Notes under the pieces: model-generated
The model's input: the letters and a program-made list of their open reading frames with translations, nothing else
Databases searched by the model: none
What the model was told of the DNA's origin: nothing
Part shown: positions 29,761 to 41,975 of the stretch, piece after piece
Numbering within the stretch: the first letter of the stretch is position 1
Layout: each line of letters opens with the position of its first letter
Program-made: the position numbers and the translations under genes
Assembly: GCA_949358305.1 (NCBI GenBank)
Contig: OX442316.1
Coordinates: 1,426,001 to 1,490,000, forward strand
Origin: Strigamia acuminata
Lineage: Eukaryota > Arthropoda > Chilopoda > Geophilomorpha > Linotaeniidae
DNA length: 64,000 nt
Direction of reading: 5' to 3'

Positions 29761-32744
29761 ATATGGTCTTGTGCAGCGTTGCGTATAGATAGGCGCATTT
29801 AACATCCGCTTGGATATAAGTCCATTTCAGCATGCAGACCAAGAGCGTAAACATAAAGCGAACAATGGAGAAATCCACCACTGGCGAGAAGGTTTCCTCG
29901 TAGGACTCTCCATAGACTTGCGAAAAGCCCTGCGCAACAAGTCTTGCCTTATATCTCGCGATTTCCCCCTTGTCATTTTGCTTGATGGTATAAACCCACT
30001 TGCTTCCGATTGGTTTTACGTCGGGTGGCGGTGGGACCAATTCCCATACCTCGCGTTCGTGCATTGTGTCTATTTCATCGCACATAGCCTGATTCCACTC
30101 TTCTTTTTCTGGAAGATCAGCTATCTGCTCAAAACGTGCGGGTATGAAAACTTCAAGATGATTGGCTTCAAAGTCGAGTGTTAACTCATCAAAAATGCTC
30201 ATGTCCAAATCATCTTGTGTCACATTTGATTCGGATTGCTTCTTTTTCCTCTTGTCTTCGAAGAGGTGCTCTGGGACTTGAAGATTATGATCCGTGCAAT
30301 ATCGCTTGACATCTGGTATTGATCGCAACTTTGGCTTGTCATACCCCTCAATGGTGTATTCATAATCCTTCTGTCCTGTCGCTCTTGTCTTCTCCGTCTT
30401 CTTCCAAATGAGTGCGGGTATTACTGCAACTGGGTTTGGAAGTGCCTGTCCAGGTTGAGGTAAGATGGCTTGGAATTGTATTCCTGCTTCAGCTCCAGGT
30501 ATGTTGGGTTTTGGTCGAAGTTTTTCTTCAGGTAATCTAAACTTCAACTTCAATTGTGGCAATTCTTCTCCCTCTTTCTTCTTAATCGGCTGCGGCGGAG
30601 GTAGCGGTGGCCTATTGTCCTCGTCGGAGTAATATTGACGGTCGTCGTTCTCTAAGTTGTCGTTCAAACTGTCGATGTACGTGGTGTACTTCTCCGGTAG
30701 GCCCAGCACGCCTTCAACTCCGCGCTTGCTTTCCACGAATTTAACGTCGTTTGTTTCTATGACTTTAGAAAATTCTGGCAGCCAAATCCTGTATCCTTTG
30801 GTAATTCTGGAATACCCGAGCATAATTCCATATATGCCCTTATTGTCTATTTTTCCGTCTCGTACTTTCTTCTGCACAAAGCAGAGACTTCCAAACTTTC
30901 TCAAATGACGCAATGATGGTTTTCGTCCATAATAGAGTTCCATTGGCGTCTTCTCGGAATTCAGCTTGGCAATCCTATTTCTCAAGTAGTTGAACGTTAG
31001 GATGGCCTCTCCCCAAAATCGATGTTCCAGTTGTGCATCGTACACGAGCGCTCGCATCCCATTGGCTAACGTTTGGTTTAGTCTTTCAGAAACTCCGTTC
31101 TGGGCTGGTGTGTACGCGTTCGTTCTCTCGTGTGCAATCCCCTGTTCCTCAAGGTACTGTCCGAATTTGTTGGAACAGAACTCCATGCCATTATCTGTTC
31201 GTATGGCTAAAATCGATTTTCCGAGCAGGCGCTCAATTCGTTTCACATGCTTCTTAAACAATTCGAATACTTCATCCTTTTGTTTCATCAGATATACTGT
31301 CGAGTACCGTGAATAGTCATCTGTGATGGTGAGAAAATATCGGTTTCCAGATAGTGTGGGAGTTCCAAACGCCCCGCACACATCCATGTGCAAAAGTTCA
31401 AGCGGTCCTTTTGACCTAATCCCCGGAATTGACTTGTGCGACACAGATTTCTTCTTTGCAAGTGTGCACACATCACACTGTGTGATTGGCACGTCGAGCA
31501 CGGGCAGTCCAATCACCGCTTCTGTCTTGCTCATTTGTTGCACGCTAGGAAAATGGATATGTCCAAGTCGCTCGTGCCAAAGTCGTGCTTCTTCTGGATT
31601 GGAAGCTGTCTTGCTTGATTGAGGAGATTGTTGTTTCTTCTCTTCACACGTATTAGCTTTGTTCTTTTCCTTTTGTTTCAGTTTTTCAATGTCGGGTTTT
31701 TCATCACTAAGTTGAATGTAATAGAGTCTGTCCTTTTTGACTCCTTGCATCAACTGCCGTTTCCATTGTGGGTCGTAAATCTTCACTAAACCTGCACCTA
31801 CAGCTACTCGACATCTCGCCTCATCAATGCACGGCCCCGATAATAAGTTTCTTCGCAAGTCCGGCGCATAATAAACCTTTTTTAGTGTGATGGGAATTGT
31901 TTCTGTCCCAACCAGGCACATGATGCAGACATCTCCAACTCCTTGGATCTGGATGAGTGTCTTTTTGTCAGCTTGACTGATCGTTCCCGTCATTTCTCGA
32001 AAATTGTGAAATTGATTTCTGTCTTTGCAGAAATGTCCGGTGGCCCCAGTGTCGTAGATCCAGCAGTTGTTGGTTCCGCTGCACTGCAACATCTCTTGCT
32101 CACTTAATTCTGTGAGAAATCCCACATCCAACATGGCGGTGTCAAGTTCTTCAACCGTGTTTGACTTCATGTTGCTAGTTGGTGCCAATTGCAATTGTGT
32201 TGTGCAGTCTTTGGCCCAATGTCCATGTTGGTTGCACCGGAAACACGGCCCCCGTCCCGTTGACCCGGTCGCATTTCCTCTAAAATTTCCTCTCATATTC
32301 TTGCCACCTCGATAGTTTGATTTGCCGCCCTTTTGTCCGCTTTGATATCCCCGGTTGTTTTGGCTAAAGTTCCCTTGTTGTTGAGGTTTCGAATTATCAC
32401 TGTTCTTTGTGTTGGCAGAACCTGGTCCTGTACTGAAGGCGTCAACGATTGGCCCCTGACCCGAATCCCTCTTTTGTTGGGCTAGACGTCCTTCTTCCGC
32501 AACCAGTTCGGCCTCGACTTTCTCTAAAGTGAAATCCGCATCTTCCCATCTGTAGATTGCTTGTACGATGGATTGATATTCCTGCGGCAAATATCGTATC
32601 AGCTGGAAAGCTTGATAAAGATTGTCCAATTGATGTTTCACATCTGCTAGTTTTCTCGCTGCATTCCTTATTTTCGCTGCAAATACGCCAATTGTTTCCG
32701 TTTCCTTGTCGTATTTTAACCTTGGGGTATGTGTGCGGATTTTG
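29761..32744 (-). CDS. Copia element B, middle segment (gag end, CCHC, PR, IN, RT start)
   Basis: In minus-strand order it resumes gag after the island (from 32732; 32733-32744 is the target duplication): a capsid segment TIGVFAAKIRNAARKL..RYLPQEYQSIV, a nucleocapsid knuckle CFRCNQHGHWAKDC, and protease WIYDTGATGHFC. Integrase follows with HERLGHIHFPS..CDVCTLAKK and D (HMDVCGAFG), D (RTDNGMEF), E (NGVSERLNQT). RT starts with WVYTIKQNDKGEIARYKARL and breaks off after AYLYATLHKT where Gypsy D sits. The frame is open throughout. The larger open frame extends outward into island and LTR sequence only by chance. Confidence 0.9.
32733..32744. repeat. Left target duplication of the satellite island
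   Basis: GTGCGGATTTTG here recurs at 49862-49873. Counting it once restores the phase of Copia gag exactly. The true duplication could be a little shorter than 12 bp if terminal bases match by chance. Confidence 0.75.
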
Positions 32745-32929
32745 TCGGGGGCGAAAGGGTCCCGCTTTTTAACATTACGGCGGCCTATACGTTGTTTCGT
32801 TGATCGCGACTGTGATGCGGAATTTGCGGATGTTGTTTTGGCCGAGTAGTTCGTGCGACCGAGCGCGTTTTGTTCGTTGCTTTTCGGTGTTCGGTGGGTT
32901 TTGTGACCGGTCAAGGGTTTCGCTAAAAC

Positions 32930-33180
32930 GTGGTTTTTGTGACGGGAGGGAGGGGGGATCGGTTCATGTGCTCCGAACGCGCCGCGACGCGCCGTGACTT
33001 GGGCCAAAAACGACCCGGTCGGAAACCGGGTCCCGGGCTTCATCGAGGCGTGGTTTTTGAGAACGGGGGGAGGGGGGGATCGGGTTGCGTGCTCCGAAAG
33101 CGCCGCGACGCGCCGTGACTTGGGCCAAAAACGACCCGGTCGGAAACCGGGTCCCGGGCTTCGTCGAGGCGTGGTCCCGA
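32930..33180. repeat. 120-bp GC-rich direct repeat, two copies
   Basis: Two head-to-tail copies of a unit containing CGTGACTTGGGCCAAAAACG, then GGTCGGAAACCGGGTCCC, then a G-run (GGGGGGAGGGGGGGATCGG). They lie outside the inverted arm at the left end of the island. Confidence 0.75.
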
Positions 33181-33186
33181 TCGGGA

Positions 33187-33665
33187 CAAACTCTTCCGGA
33201 AAATGTCCGGTGGAATGTTGAGAGTGTCGATGGACGACGTTCGAGTTTATATCGTAAGTAAGTAAGTATCTGACAAAACTTGCACAGAATTTTGTCAACA
33301 TTTGATAAATTTCCACAGAATTTAACGTTGTTTTGCTAAAACCTGCGGAAACGTGTCTAGTCGGGCAGAAACGTCTCGTAAAATGTTGCTGAAATTCCGT
33401 GGAAATTTGTCAAAAATTGACAAAAGTTGGTGACCGACCCACATCGCGTTGCGGCGCGGTTGGAGCACGCGACCCGATCCCCCCCTCCCCCCGTCCCCAA
33501 AAAACCACGCCTCGAGGAACCCCGAGGTTCGGTTTCCGACCGGGTCGCCTCTTGATCCGACCCGGGGCGCGTCACGGCGCGGTCGGAGGACGGCCCTCGT
33601 CCCCAAAAACCACACTCCGGGTCACGTGGTCTCGCACTCGACTTTTTCAGTTTTCCCGTTTTCGG
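33187..33665 (+). repeat. Left inverted arm of the island
   Basis: The outer ~75 bp (CAAACTCTTCCGGAAAATGT...) matches the reverse complement of 49765-49838. The inner part (TTGGTGACCGACCC...CCACGCCTCGAGGAACC...CACTCGACTTTTTCAG) matches the reverse complement of about 49056-49300 with few differences. It begins about 440 bp inside the left end. Confidence 0.8.
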
Positions 33666-34165
33666 CCCGTTACGGCCAAGGACCGTAACGGGTCGAAAAC
33701 GGGCCGCAACGGGTCGAAAACGGCCGCAACGGGTCGAAAACGGCCCGCACGGGCCGTTAACGGGCCGCCGACGGTCCCGTCACAATCCCGTAACGGCTCG
33801 CACGGGCCGTTAACGGGCCGCCGACGGTCCCGTCACGATCCCGTAACGGCCCGCACGGGCCGTTAACGGGCCGCCGACGGTCCCGTCACGATTCCGTAAC
33901 GGCTCGCACGGGCCGTTAACGGGCCGCCGACGGTCCCGTCACGATCCCGTAACGGCTCGCACGGGCCGTTAACGGGCCGCCGACGGTCCCGTCACGGTCC
34001 CGTAACGGCCTTCGTTCCCGGACTTCGGCTCGCCGACGGCCCGTGCGACCTCATGCGGGCCGCTAACGGGCCGTCAACGGGCCGTTAACGGGCCGTCAAC
34101 GGGCCGTTAACGGCCCGTTTTCGACCCGCTACGGCCCGTCACGGCCTGTTGGCCGTGCGACCCGA
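33666..34165. repeat. Satellite array 1 (53-bp CCGTTAACGG satellite)
   Basis: The array opens with ~20-bp CGGGTCGAAAACGGCCGCAA units, then ~53-bp monomers of the form CCCGCACGGGCCGTTAACGG + GCCGCCGACGGTCCCGTCAC + GATCCCGTAACGG. It is bounded left and right by inverted copies of one GC-rich module (33540-33665 and 34166-34300). Confidence 0.88.
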
Positions 34166-34441
34166 AAACGGGAAAACTGAAAGAGTCGAGTGCGAGACCA
34201 CGTGACTCGGAGTGTGGTTTTTGGGGACGAGGGCCGTCCTCCGGCCGCGCCGCGACGCGCCGCGGGTCGGACAAGAAACGACCCGGTCGGAAACCGAACC
34301 TCAGTGTCCAATCGGGCAGAAATTGTGCGGAAGTTTAACCAAAAATGGCCAAAAGTCGGTGCAAGTTTTGCACGCAACAAACGTCCGATGTGACAGTGCC
34401 CATGCGGATTGGACGTGCATGTGGGCGCGTGTGGGAGCTCG
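34166..34441 (-). repeat. GC-rich boundary module, inverted copy, plus AT module
   Basis: This is the reverse-complement orientation of the module at 33540-33665 (CTCGCACTCGACTTTTTCAG...CCCTCGTCCCC). A TGGACGTGCATGTGGGCGCG segment follows that recurs at 38519 and 42180. Confidence 0.75.
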
Positions 34442-34690
34442 ATTTACTGGCGCGTTGGACGAGTTTTAAAAAAATTCTCCAAAATCTGACAAAACTTGCA
34501 ACGATTTTTAACGACATTTAATTGATTTCCACAGATTTTAAGAACACTGTTTTACAGAAGCCCGTCCAATCGGGCAGAAATGTCTCGCAAAATATTGCTG
34601 AAATTCCGTGGAAATTTATCAAAAATCGTTGCCAGTTTTGTCAGATTTTGGAGAATTTTTTTAGAACTCGTCCAACGCGCCAGTAAATCA
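34442..34690. repeat. ~250-bp foldback with ~85-bp arms
   Basis: CGATTTACTGGCGCGTTGGA...AATTCTCCAAAATCTGACAA at 34442-34530 is repeated inverted at about 34605-34690 with only a few mismatches; the ~75-bp loop contains an ACATTTCTGCCCGATTGGAC-type word in inverse. The same AT module occurs singly elsewhere in the island. Confidence 0.75.
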
Positions 34691-34860
34691 CGCGCCCACG
34701 TGCGTGGACGATGCGCACGTCCAACCCGCCAAGGCTCGCCCCTACGACCGTCGGCGGGAGCCCCGGCCGTCCTCTCTCTCCCTCTCGGCCGCCAATGCTC
34801 GCCCCTCCGCCCGGGACTCGCCCCGCCGCCAGTCACCGACTTTTGGCAATTTCCTTGCAA
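34691..34860. repeat. GC/CT-rich module related to the 7.1-kb block
   Basis: CGCCAAGGCTCGCCCC...GGCGGGAGCCCCGGCCGTCC with CT runs: the same unit as 38800-38935 and, inverted, as 7050-7331. Confidence 0.7.
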
Positions 34861-36740
34861 ACAGCAACGATAATGATGTATTTATTGATAATTGTTTTTG
34901 CATCGGACATGTGTTTAATTTTAGTGGTTCCTCGACTCAGTTTGTGCGGTTCTTGCGCGTCGTGCGCACGTTCAACACGCGCCCACGCGAGTATATCGCG
35001 TGGACTCTCGTCTCTCTCGTCAGTCTCGATGTTTTGTATGATTTTATTTTGCTAATTGTTTTGAGCGCGTGCAATTTCAATTGTTGCACCACACACGCAT
35101 TTTCTATTGTACACCAGTGTTCCTATGTCGAATAAATTAGACTTGTTTTTAATTTCTCTGTCGCCATTGTTTGAATTCACTGCGCTGCACGAGAGCTTCA
35201 ATTTATGAGTTGGACCGCTTTTTATACAAATTATGTGGGAATTTTGCTCGATTCATGCGCGGTTCTTTCTTAAGCGTCGGGCAAGTTTTGTCAGATATTG
35301 CAAAAAGTACATCGCGCGTGCACGGGCGTGCGTGGACGGTGCCCGCGTCCAACGCTCATCGGCGTCCAACTCCTTGTCTACAAAGAAGGTCGGGGTTTCG
35401 GGCATATCCTTTGCCACGACCGCGTCTTGGTTCTCGCCTTCGGTGGTCATCTCCAAGGCGGGAATCAGCCCGGATTTCAACGGGGTGCTGTCGGTCAGAA
35501 AGGGAACGGTCGGTGTTGTTGGGGAGATGTTGGAGCAGTACTAAACGTCATGTTTTGTTCACGTGAAAATGAAATGTGCGTTTAAAAAGCCTATCGTGCT
35601 GCCGGGACGTTTATTAATTTTCCCAGTTTGACATAAGCGAGCGCGCACATGGCGACGGCAATGTCTTTTGTCACCTTTAAATTCCTTTTTGGTTTCAACT
35701 ATGTAAGTTACCTTGTTTTATTAAAATAACTGTTAGTTTTGTATATTTGCTAGTTGGTTCATGTTTGGTGCGTTAGATATAAACACCAAACCACCGTATT
35801 TATGTTTTCTGAGACGTACGACGCGAGTCGCGCTCGTACGCCGACTTCGACACATCGGTAAACCGCCAGCGTGCACCATTTTTCTCGTGCTCACTCAGAC
35901 GTGCGCATTACACGCGATATTGCGCACGAACGCGCACACCGCCTCCGCGACACACATCACACACCCGTTTAAACGAGTCTCGGCGCCTATTTGACCCCAG
36001 TGTTTACTTTTTAAAATTGTGGTGTGTTTTCAAAGTTCTTAATTTGTTCAAAAACAAACAAAATGGATATCTGTTGATTTTTAAATGATTTTGTCGATTT
36101 AGTTTTTTGCTGGTTTTTAATCGATTTGTCTGTATTTTTAATCAATTCGAATGATTGACACCATTCTGTGCTTTACTCGTATTCAAGATGGCGTCGCAAA
36201 CTCAAGGTCGAATTCCGCTGAATTCATTTATTGCGACTGTTTGCGCTCCATACGTGCGAAAAGGATTATGGGAATAATCCTCAATGCAGGCCATTTTGGT
36301 GTTAAATGAGCGAGGAAGGCAGGACATAAGGAAAATTGGTGAAATGTAAAAAAAAATGCTAAACAATCAACATTTAAATAAAGATCAATATTTCTGGCTC
36401 GAAATGCATATATCGGCAATTTCGGGATATTTTCGGGACGAAATTGACTCGTTCGGAACACAGGGGAGGGACTCCCACATTCCCCATGCGTCGGCGCGTG
36501 TGTTTACGAAATACCAAATCCAGGTTTTCATACAACCCCACGTTATTTTCGGGTCAAGAGTTTTTTTATGCGCTGCCGCGCGCAATCCCCGGGTTGATGA
36601 GTTTCGCGGAATCCGACGAGCGAGTGCGATCGTGTCATACCGCTTCTTCTCGTGGCAAAGTAGACACCTTAATTAAACTGGCTGTTGGCTTTTTTTTTTT
36701 AAACAAAGTACGAGTCTTTAAGTTGAACGGTTGTTGAGAT
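34861..36740. other. Single-copy core of the island
   Basis: About 1.9 kb is not repeated elsewhere in the window and has more ordinary composition. A minus-strand segment at 35253-35530 has a proline/threonine then acidic reading frame that is open for ~90 codons after an acceptor-like TTTAG, but it then merges into repeat sequence. No family is recognised. Other frames here look like chance. Confidence 0.4.
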
Positions 36741-37060
36741 ACACGTAGTAATGTGGACTCGCGACGCGTTGCAACGTGGTCGGAGAACGGCCCACTTCCC
36801 TCCCCCCGACCAGGTTGTCTTTCTCTCTCTTGTCCGACCCACGGCGCGTCGCGGCGCGGCCGGAGGACGTCTCTTTCCCCTCCCCCAGTCCCAAAAACCA
36901 CACCTTGAGGAACCCCGAGGTTCGGTTTCCGACCGGGCCGTTTCTCGCCCGACCCACGACGCGCCGCGGCGCGGCCGGAGGACGGCCCTCGTCCCCAAAA
37001 ACCACACTCCGGGTCACGTGGTCTCGCACTCGACTTTTTCAGTTTTCCCGTTTTCGACCC
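36741..37060. repeat. GC-rich boundary modules before array 2
   Basis: Two related copies of the GC-rich module follow each other (GGAGAACGGCCC and GGAGGACGGCCC versions), ending in the CACTCGACTTTTTCAGTTTT boundary that precedes each satellite array. Confidence 0.75.
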
Positions 37061-38310
37061 GTTACGGCCAAGGACCGTAACGGGTCGAAAACGGGCCGCA
37101 ACGGGTCGAAAACGGCCGCAACGGGTCGAAAACGACCCGCACGGGCCGTTAACGGGCCGCCGACGGTCCCGTCACGATCCCGTAACGGCCCGCACGGGCC
37201 GTTAACGGGCCGCCGACGGGACCGTCACGATCCCGTAACGGCCTTCGTTCCCGGACTTCGGCTCGCCGACGGCCCGTACGACCTCATGCGGGCCGTTAAC
37301 GGGCCGTTAACGACCCGTTAACGGCGTAAAACCAAAAACAGGATTCGAGATTAATGTCTATGAATGTTGTACGCGTTTTCATGTACGTGTTGTCGGTTGT
37401 TGATTTTTTCGATTTACACCGTCACGGCCCGTTAACGGCCCGTTAACGGCCCGTTAACGGCCCGTCAACGGCCCGCAACGGCCCGCACGGGCCGTTAACG
37501 GGCCGTCGACGATCCCGTCACGATCCCGCAACGGCCCGCACGGGCCGTTAACGGGCCGCTGACGGTCCCGTCACGATCCCGCAACGGCCCGCACGGGCCG
37601 TTAACGGGCCGTCGACGATCCCGTCACGATCCCGCAACGGCCCGCACGGGCCGTTAACGGGCCGCCGACGGTTCCGTAACTATCCCGTAACGGCCCGCAC
37701 GGGCCGTTAACGGGCCGCCGACGGTCCCGTCACGACCCCGTAACGGCCCGTACGACCTCATGCGGGCCGTTAACGGGCCGTTAACGGGCCGTTAACGGCC
37801 CGTTAACGGCGTAAAACCAAAAACAGGATTCGAGATTAATGTCTATGAATGTTGTACGCGTTTTCATGTACGTGTTGTCGGTTGTTGATTTTTTCGATTT
37901 ACACCGTCACGGCCCGTTAACGGCCCGTTAACGGCCCGTTAACGGCCCGTCAACGGCCCGCATGGGGTCGCACGGGCCGTTAACGGGCCGCCGACGGTCC
38001 CGTCACGATCCCGTAACGGCCCGCACGGGCCGTTAACGGGCCGCCGACGGTCCCGTCACGATTCCGTAACGGCTCGCACGGGCCGTTAACGGGCCGCCGA
38101 CGGTCCCGTCACGATCCCGTAACGGCTCGCACGGGCCGTTAACGGGCCGCCGACGGTCCCGTCACGGTCCCGTAACGGCCTTCGTTCCCGGACTTCGGCT
38201 CGCCGACGGCCCGTGCGACCTCATGCGGGCCGCTAACGGGCCGTCAACGGGCCGTTAACGGCCCGTTTTCGACCCGCTACGGCCCGTCACGGCCTGTTGG
38301 CCGTGCGACC
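37061..38310. repeat. Satellite array 2
   Basis: 53-bp satellite monomers are interrupted by two copies of a ~96-bp AT-rich spacer (GGATTCGAGATTAATGTCTA..., at about 37325-37420 and 37809-37903). The spacers are flanked by runs of 10-12 bp CCGTTAACGG units. Confidence 0.88.
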
Positions 38311-41300
38311 CGTGACTCGGAGTGTGGTTTTTGGGGACGAGGGCCGTCCTCCGGCCGCGCCGCGACGCGCCGCGGGTCGGACAAGAAACGACCCGGTCGG
38401 AAACCGAACCTCAGTGTCCAATCGGGCAGAAATTGTGCGGAAGTTTAACCAAAAATGGCCAAAAGTCGGTGCAAGTTTTGCACGCAACAAACGTCCGATG
38501 TGACAGTGCCCATGCGGGTTGGACGTGCATGTGGGCGCGTGTGGGCGCTCGATTTACCGGCCCGTTGGACGAGTTAAACCAAAATTTCCCAATATCTTGC
38601 ATAAATTTAAAGAAGATTTGACAGATTTCCAGATTTTAAGCGATGTTTTACATAAGTCCGTCCCATTGCTGAAATTCCGTGAAAATTTGTCAAAAATTGA
38701 CAAAAGTCTGTGCAAATTTTGTCAGAAATAGGAAACAAAAAATTTAAAATTCGTCCAACGCGCCAGTAAATCGAGCGCGCCCATGCGTGGACAGTGCGCC
38801 GGCGGGAGCCCCGGCCGTCCTCTCTCTCTCTCTCTCTCGGCCGCCAAGGCTCGCCCCTCCGCCCGTCGGCGGGAGCCCCGACCGTCCCCCCTCTCTCTTT
38901 CGGCCGCCAAAGGATCGCCCCTCCGCTCGTCACAGATTTTTGTCAATATTTGATGAACTTCAACAGATTTTCAGCAATATTTTACAGGACATTTCTGCTC
39001 TTTTGGATACATTTTCAAAGGTTTTATTGCTAAAATTCTGGGGAAATTTATCAAAAATTGACAAAAAATCGATGCAAGTTTTGTCAGAAATTGATAAAAT
39101 CTTCTTAAACTCGTCCAACGCGCCGGCGAGTGCACATGCGGGGACAGTGGGCACGTCCAGCCCGCGTGCACACTGTCAGATCGGGCGGTTTCGGGCACAG
39201 TTTGATCCGGGCAAATATCTAGCAAAACTTGCACCGATTTTTTGTCAATTTTAGACAAATTTCAGCGATATTTTACGAGACATTTCTGCTCGATTGGACA
39301 CATTTCCAGGGGTTTTTTGTAAAACATTGATAAAATTCCGTGGAAATTTATCAAATATTGGCAAAATTCGGTGCTAATTTTGTCAAAAATTAGGAAAAAA
39401 AAATTTTCAAAACTTGTCCAACGTGCCGGTAAATCGAGCGCCCACATGCCTAGATAGTGCACGCCCAACCCGCCAAGGCTCGCCCCTCCGCCCGTTGGCG
39501 GGAGCCCCGGCCGTCCCCTCTCTCTCTCTTTCTCTCTCTCTCTCGGGCGCCCGGAGCTCGCCCCTCCGCCCGTCACCGACTTTTGACACAATTTTTGATG
39601 AAATTCAACGGAATTTTAGCAACGTTTTACAAAAAACCTGTGGAAATGTGTCCAACCGGGCAGAAATGTGTCGTAAAATGTTGCCGAAATTCTGTGAAAA
39701 TTTGTCACAAATTGCCAAAAGTCGGTGCAAATTTTGTCAGAAATAGGAAACAAAAAATTTAAAATTCGTCCAACGCGCCAGTAAATCGAGCGCGCCCATG
39801 CGTGGACAGTGCGCCGGCGGGAGCCCCGGCCGTCCTCTCTCTCTCTCTCTCTCGGCCGCCAAGGCTCGCCCCTCCGCCCGTCGGCGGGAGCCCCGACCGT
39901 CCCCCCTCTCTCTTTCGGCCGCCAAAGGATCGCCCCTCCGCTCGTCACAGATTTTTGTCAATATTTGATGAACTTCAACAGATTTTCAGCAATATTTTAC
40001 AGGACATTTCTGCTCTTTTGGATACATTTTCAAAGGTTTTATTGCTAAAATTCTGGGGAAATTTATCAAAAATTGACAAAAAATCGATGCAAGTTTTGTC
40101 AGAAATTGATAAAATCTTCTTAAACTCGTCCAACGCGCCGGCGAGTGCACATGCGGGGACAGTGGGCACGTCCAGCCCGCGTGCACACTGTCAGATCGGG
40201 CGGTTTCGGGCACAGTTTGATCCGGGCAAATATCTAGCAAAACTTGCACCGATTTTTTGTCAATTTTAGACAAATTTCAGCGATATTTTACGAGACATTT
40301 CTGCTCGATTGGACACATTTCCAGGGGTTTTTTGTAAAACATTGATAAAATTCCGTGGAAATTTATCAAATATTGGCAAAATTCGGTGCTAATTTTGTCA
40401 AAAATTAGGAAAAAAAAATTTTCAAAACTTGTCCAACGTGCCGGTAAATCGAGCGCCCACATGCCTAGATAGTGCACGCCCAACCCGCCAAGGCTCGCCC
40501 CTCCGCCCGTTGGCGGGAGCCCCGGCCGTCCCCTCTCTCTCTCTTTCTCTCTCTCTCTCGGGCGCCCGGAGCTCGCCCCTCCGCCCGTCACCGACTTTTG
40601 ACACAATTTTTGATGAAATTCAACGGAATTTTAGCAACGTTTTACAAAAAACCTGTGGAAATGTGTCCAACCGGGCAGAAATGTGTCGTAAAATGTTGCC
40701 GAAATTCTGTGAAAATTTGTCACAAATTGCCAAAAGTCGGTGCAAGTATTGCTAGATTTGGGCGCATCAAACTGTGCCGAGATCTGACAGTGTCCACGCG
40801 GTTTTGAAGCGCCCACTGTCGACGCACGTGGGCGCTCAATTTACCGGCGCGTTGGACGAGTTTTGAAAAAAGTTTTTTCCTAATTTCTGACAAAACTTGC
40901 ACCGAATTTTGTCAATATGTGATAAATTTCCATGGATTTTAAGCAATGTTTTACAGAAGTCCGTCCCATCGGGCAGAAACGTCTCGTAAAATGTCGCTGA
41001 AATTCCGTGAAAATCTGTCAAAAATTGACAAAAGTTGGTGACCGACCCGCGGCGCGTCACGGCGCGGTCGGAGGACGGCCCTCGTCCCCAAAAACCACAC
41101 TCCGGGTCACGTGGTCTCGCACTCGACTTTTTCAGTTTTCCCGTTTTCGGCCCGTTACGGCCAAGGACCGTAACGGGTCGAAAACGGGCCGCAACGGGTC
41201 GAAAACGGCCGCAACGGGTCGAAAACGGCCGCAACGGGTCGAAAACGGCCCGCACGGGCCGTTAACGGGCCGCCGACGGTCCCGTCACAATCCCGTAACG

Positions 41301-41384
41301 GCTCGCACGGGCCGTTAACGGGCCGCCGACGGTCCCGTCACGATCCCGTAACGGCTCGCACGGGCCGTTAACGGGCCGCCGACG
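37671..41384. repeat. 3.7-kb tandem segmental duplication, copy 1
   Basis: Everything from the satellite variant CGGTTCCGTAACTATCCCG at 37671 to 41384 recurs in the same order from 41385, offset 3,714 bp at its start and 3,661 bp further in. The 53-bp difference is one extra satellite monomer in copy 1. The copies differ by only a few substitutions, so the event is recent. Confidence 0.88.
38711..40740. repeat. 1,015-bp tandem repeat, two copies (in 3.7-kb copy 1)
   Basis: Copies are at 38711-39725 and 39726-40740. Each has AT-rich segments (TTTTGTCAGAAATTGATAAA, GGGGAAATTTATCAAA), CT microsatellites and GC-rich units. The copies are almost identical; all apparent ORFs appear twice with the same offset and are open on both strands, so they are not genes. 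Confidence 0.9.
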
Positions 41385-41975
41385 GTTCCGTAACTATCCC
41401 GTAACGGCCCGCACGGGCCGTTAACGGGCCGCCGACGGTCCCGTCACGACCCCGTAACGGCCCGTACGACCTCATGCGGGCCGTTAACGGGCCGTTAACG
41501 GGCCGTTAACGGCCCGTTAACGGCGTAAAACCAAAAACAGGATTCGAGATTAATGTCTATGAATGTTGTACGCGTTTTCATGTACGTGTTGTCGGTTGTT
41601 GATTTTTTCGATTTACACCGTCACGGCCCGTTAACGGCCCGTTAACGGCCCGTTAACGGCCCGTCAACGGCCCGCATGGGGTCGCACGGGCCGTTAACGG
41701 GCCGCCGACGGTCCCGTCACGATCCCGTAACGGCCCGCACGGGCCGTTAACGGGCCGCCGACGGTCCCGTCACGGTCCCGTAACGGCTCGCACGGGCCGT
41801 TAACGGGCCGCCGACGGTCCCGTCACGGTCCCGTAACGGCCTTCGTTCCCGGACTTCGGCTCGCCGACGGCCCGTGCGACCTCATGCGGGCCGCTAACGG
41901 GCCGTCAACGGGCCGTTAACGGCCCGTTTTCGACCCGCTACGGCCCGTCACGGCCTGTTGGCCGTGCGACCCGTG
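41161..41975. repeat. Satellite array 3
   Basis: This has the same architecture as array 2 but with one AT-rich spacer (41523-41617). It is bounded by inverted GC-rich modules at about 41045-41160 and 41976-42075. Confidence 0.88.
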
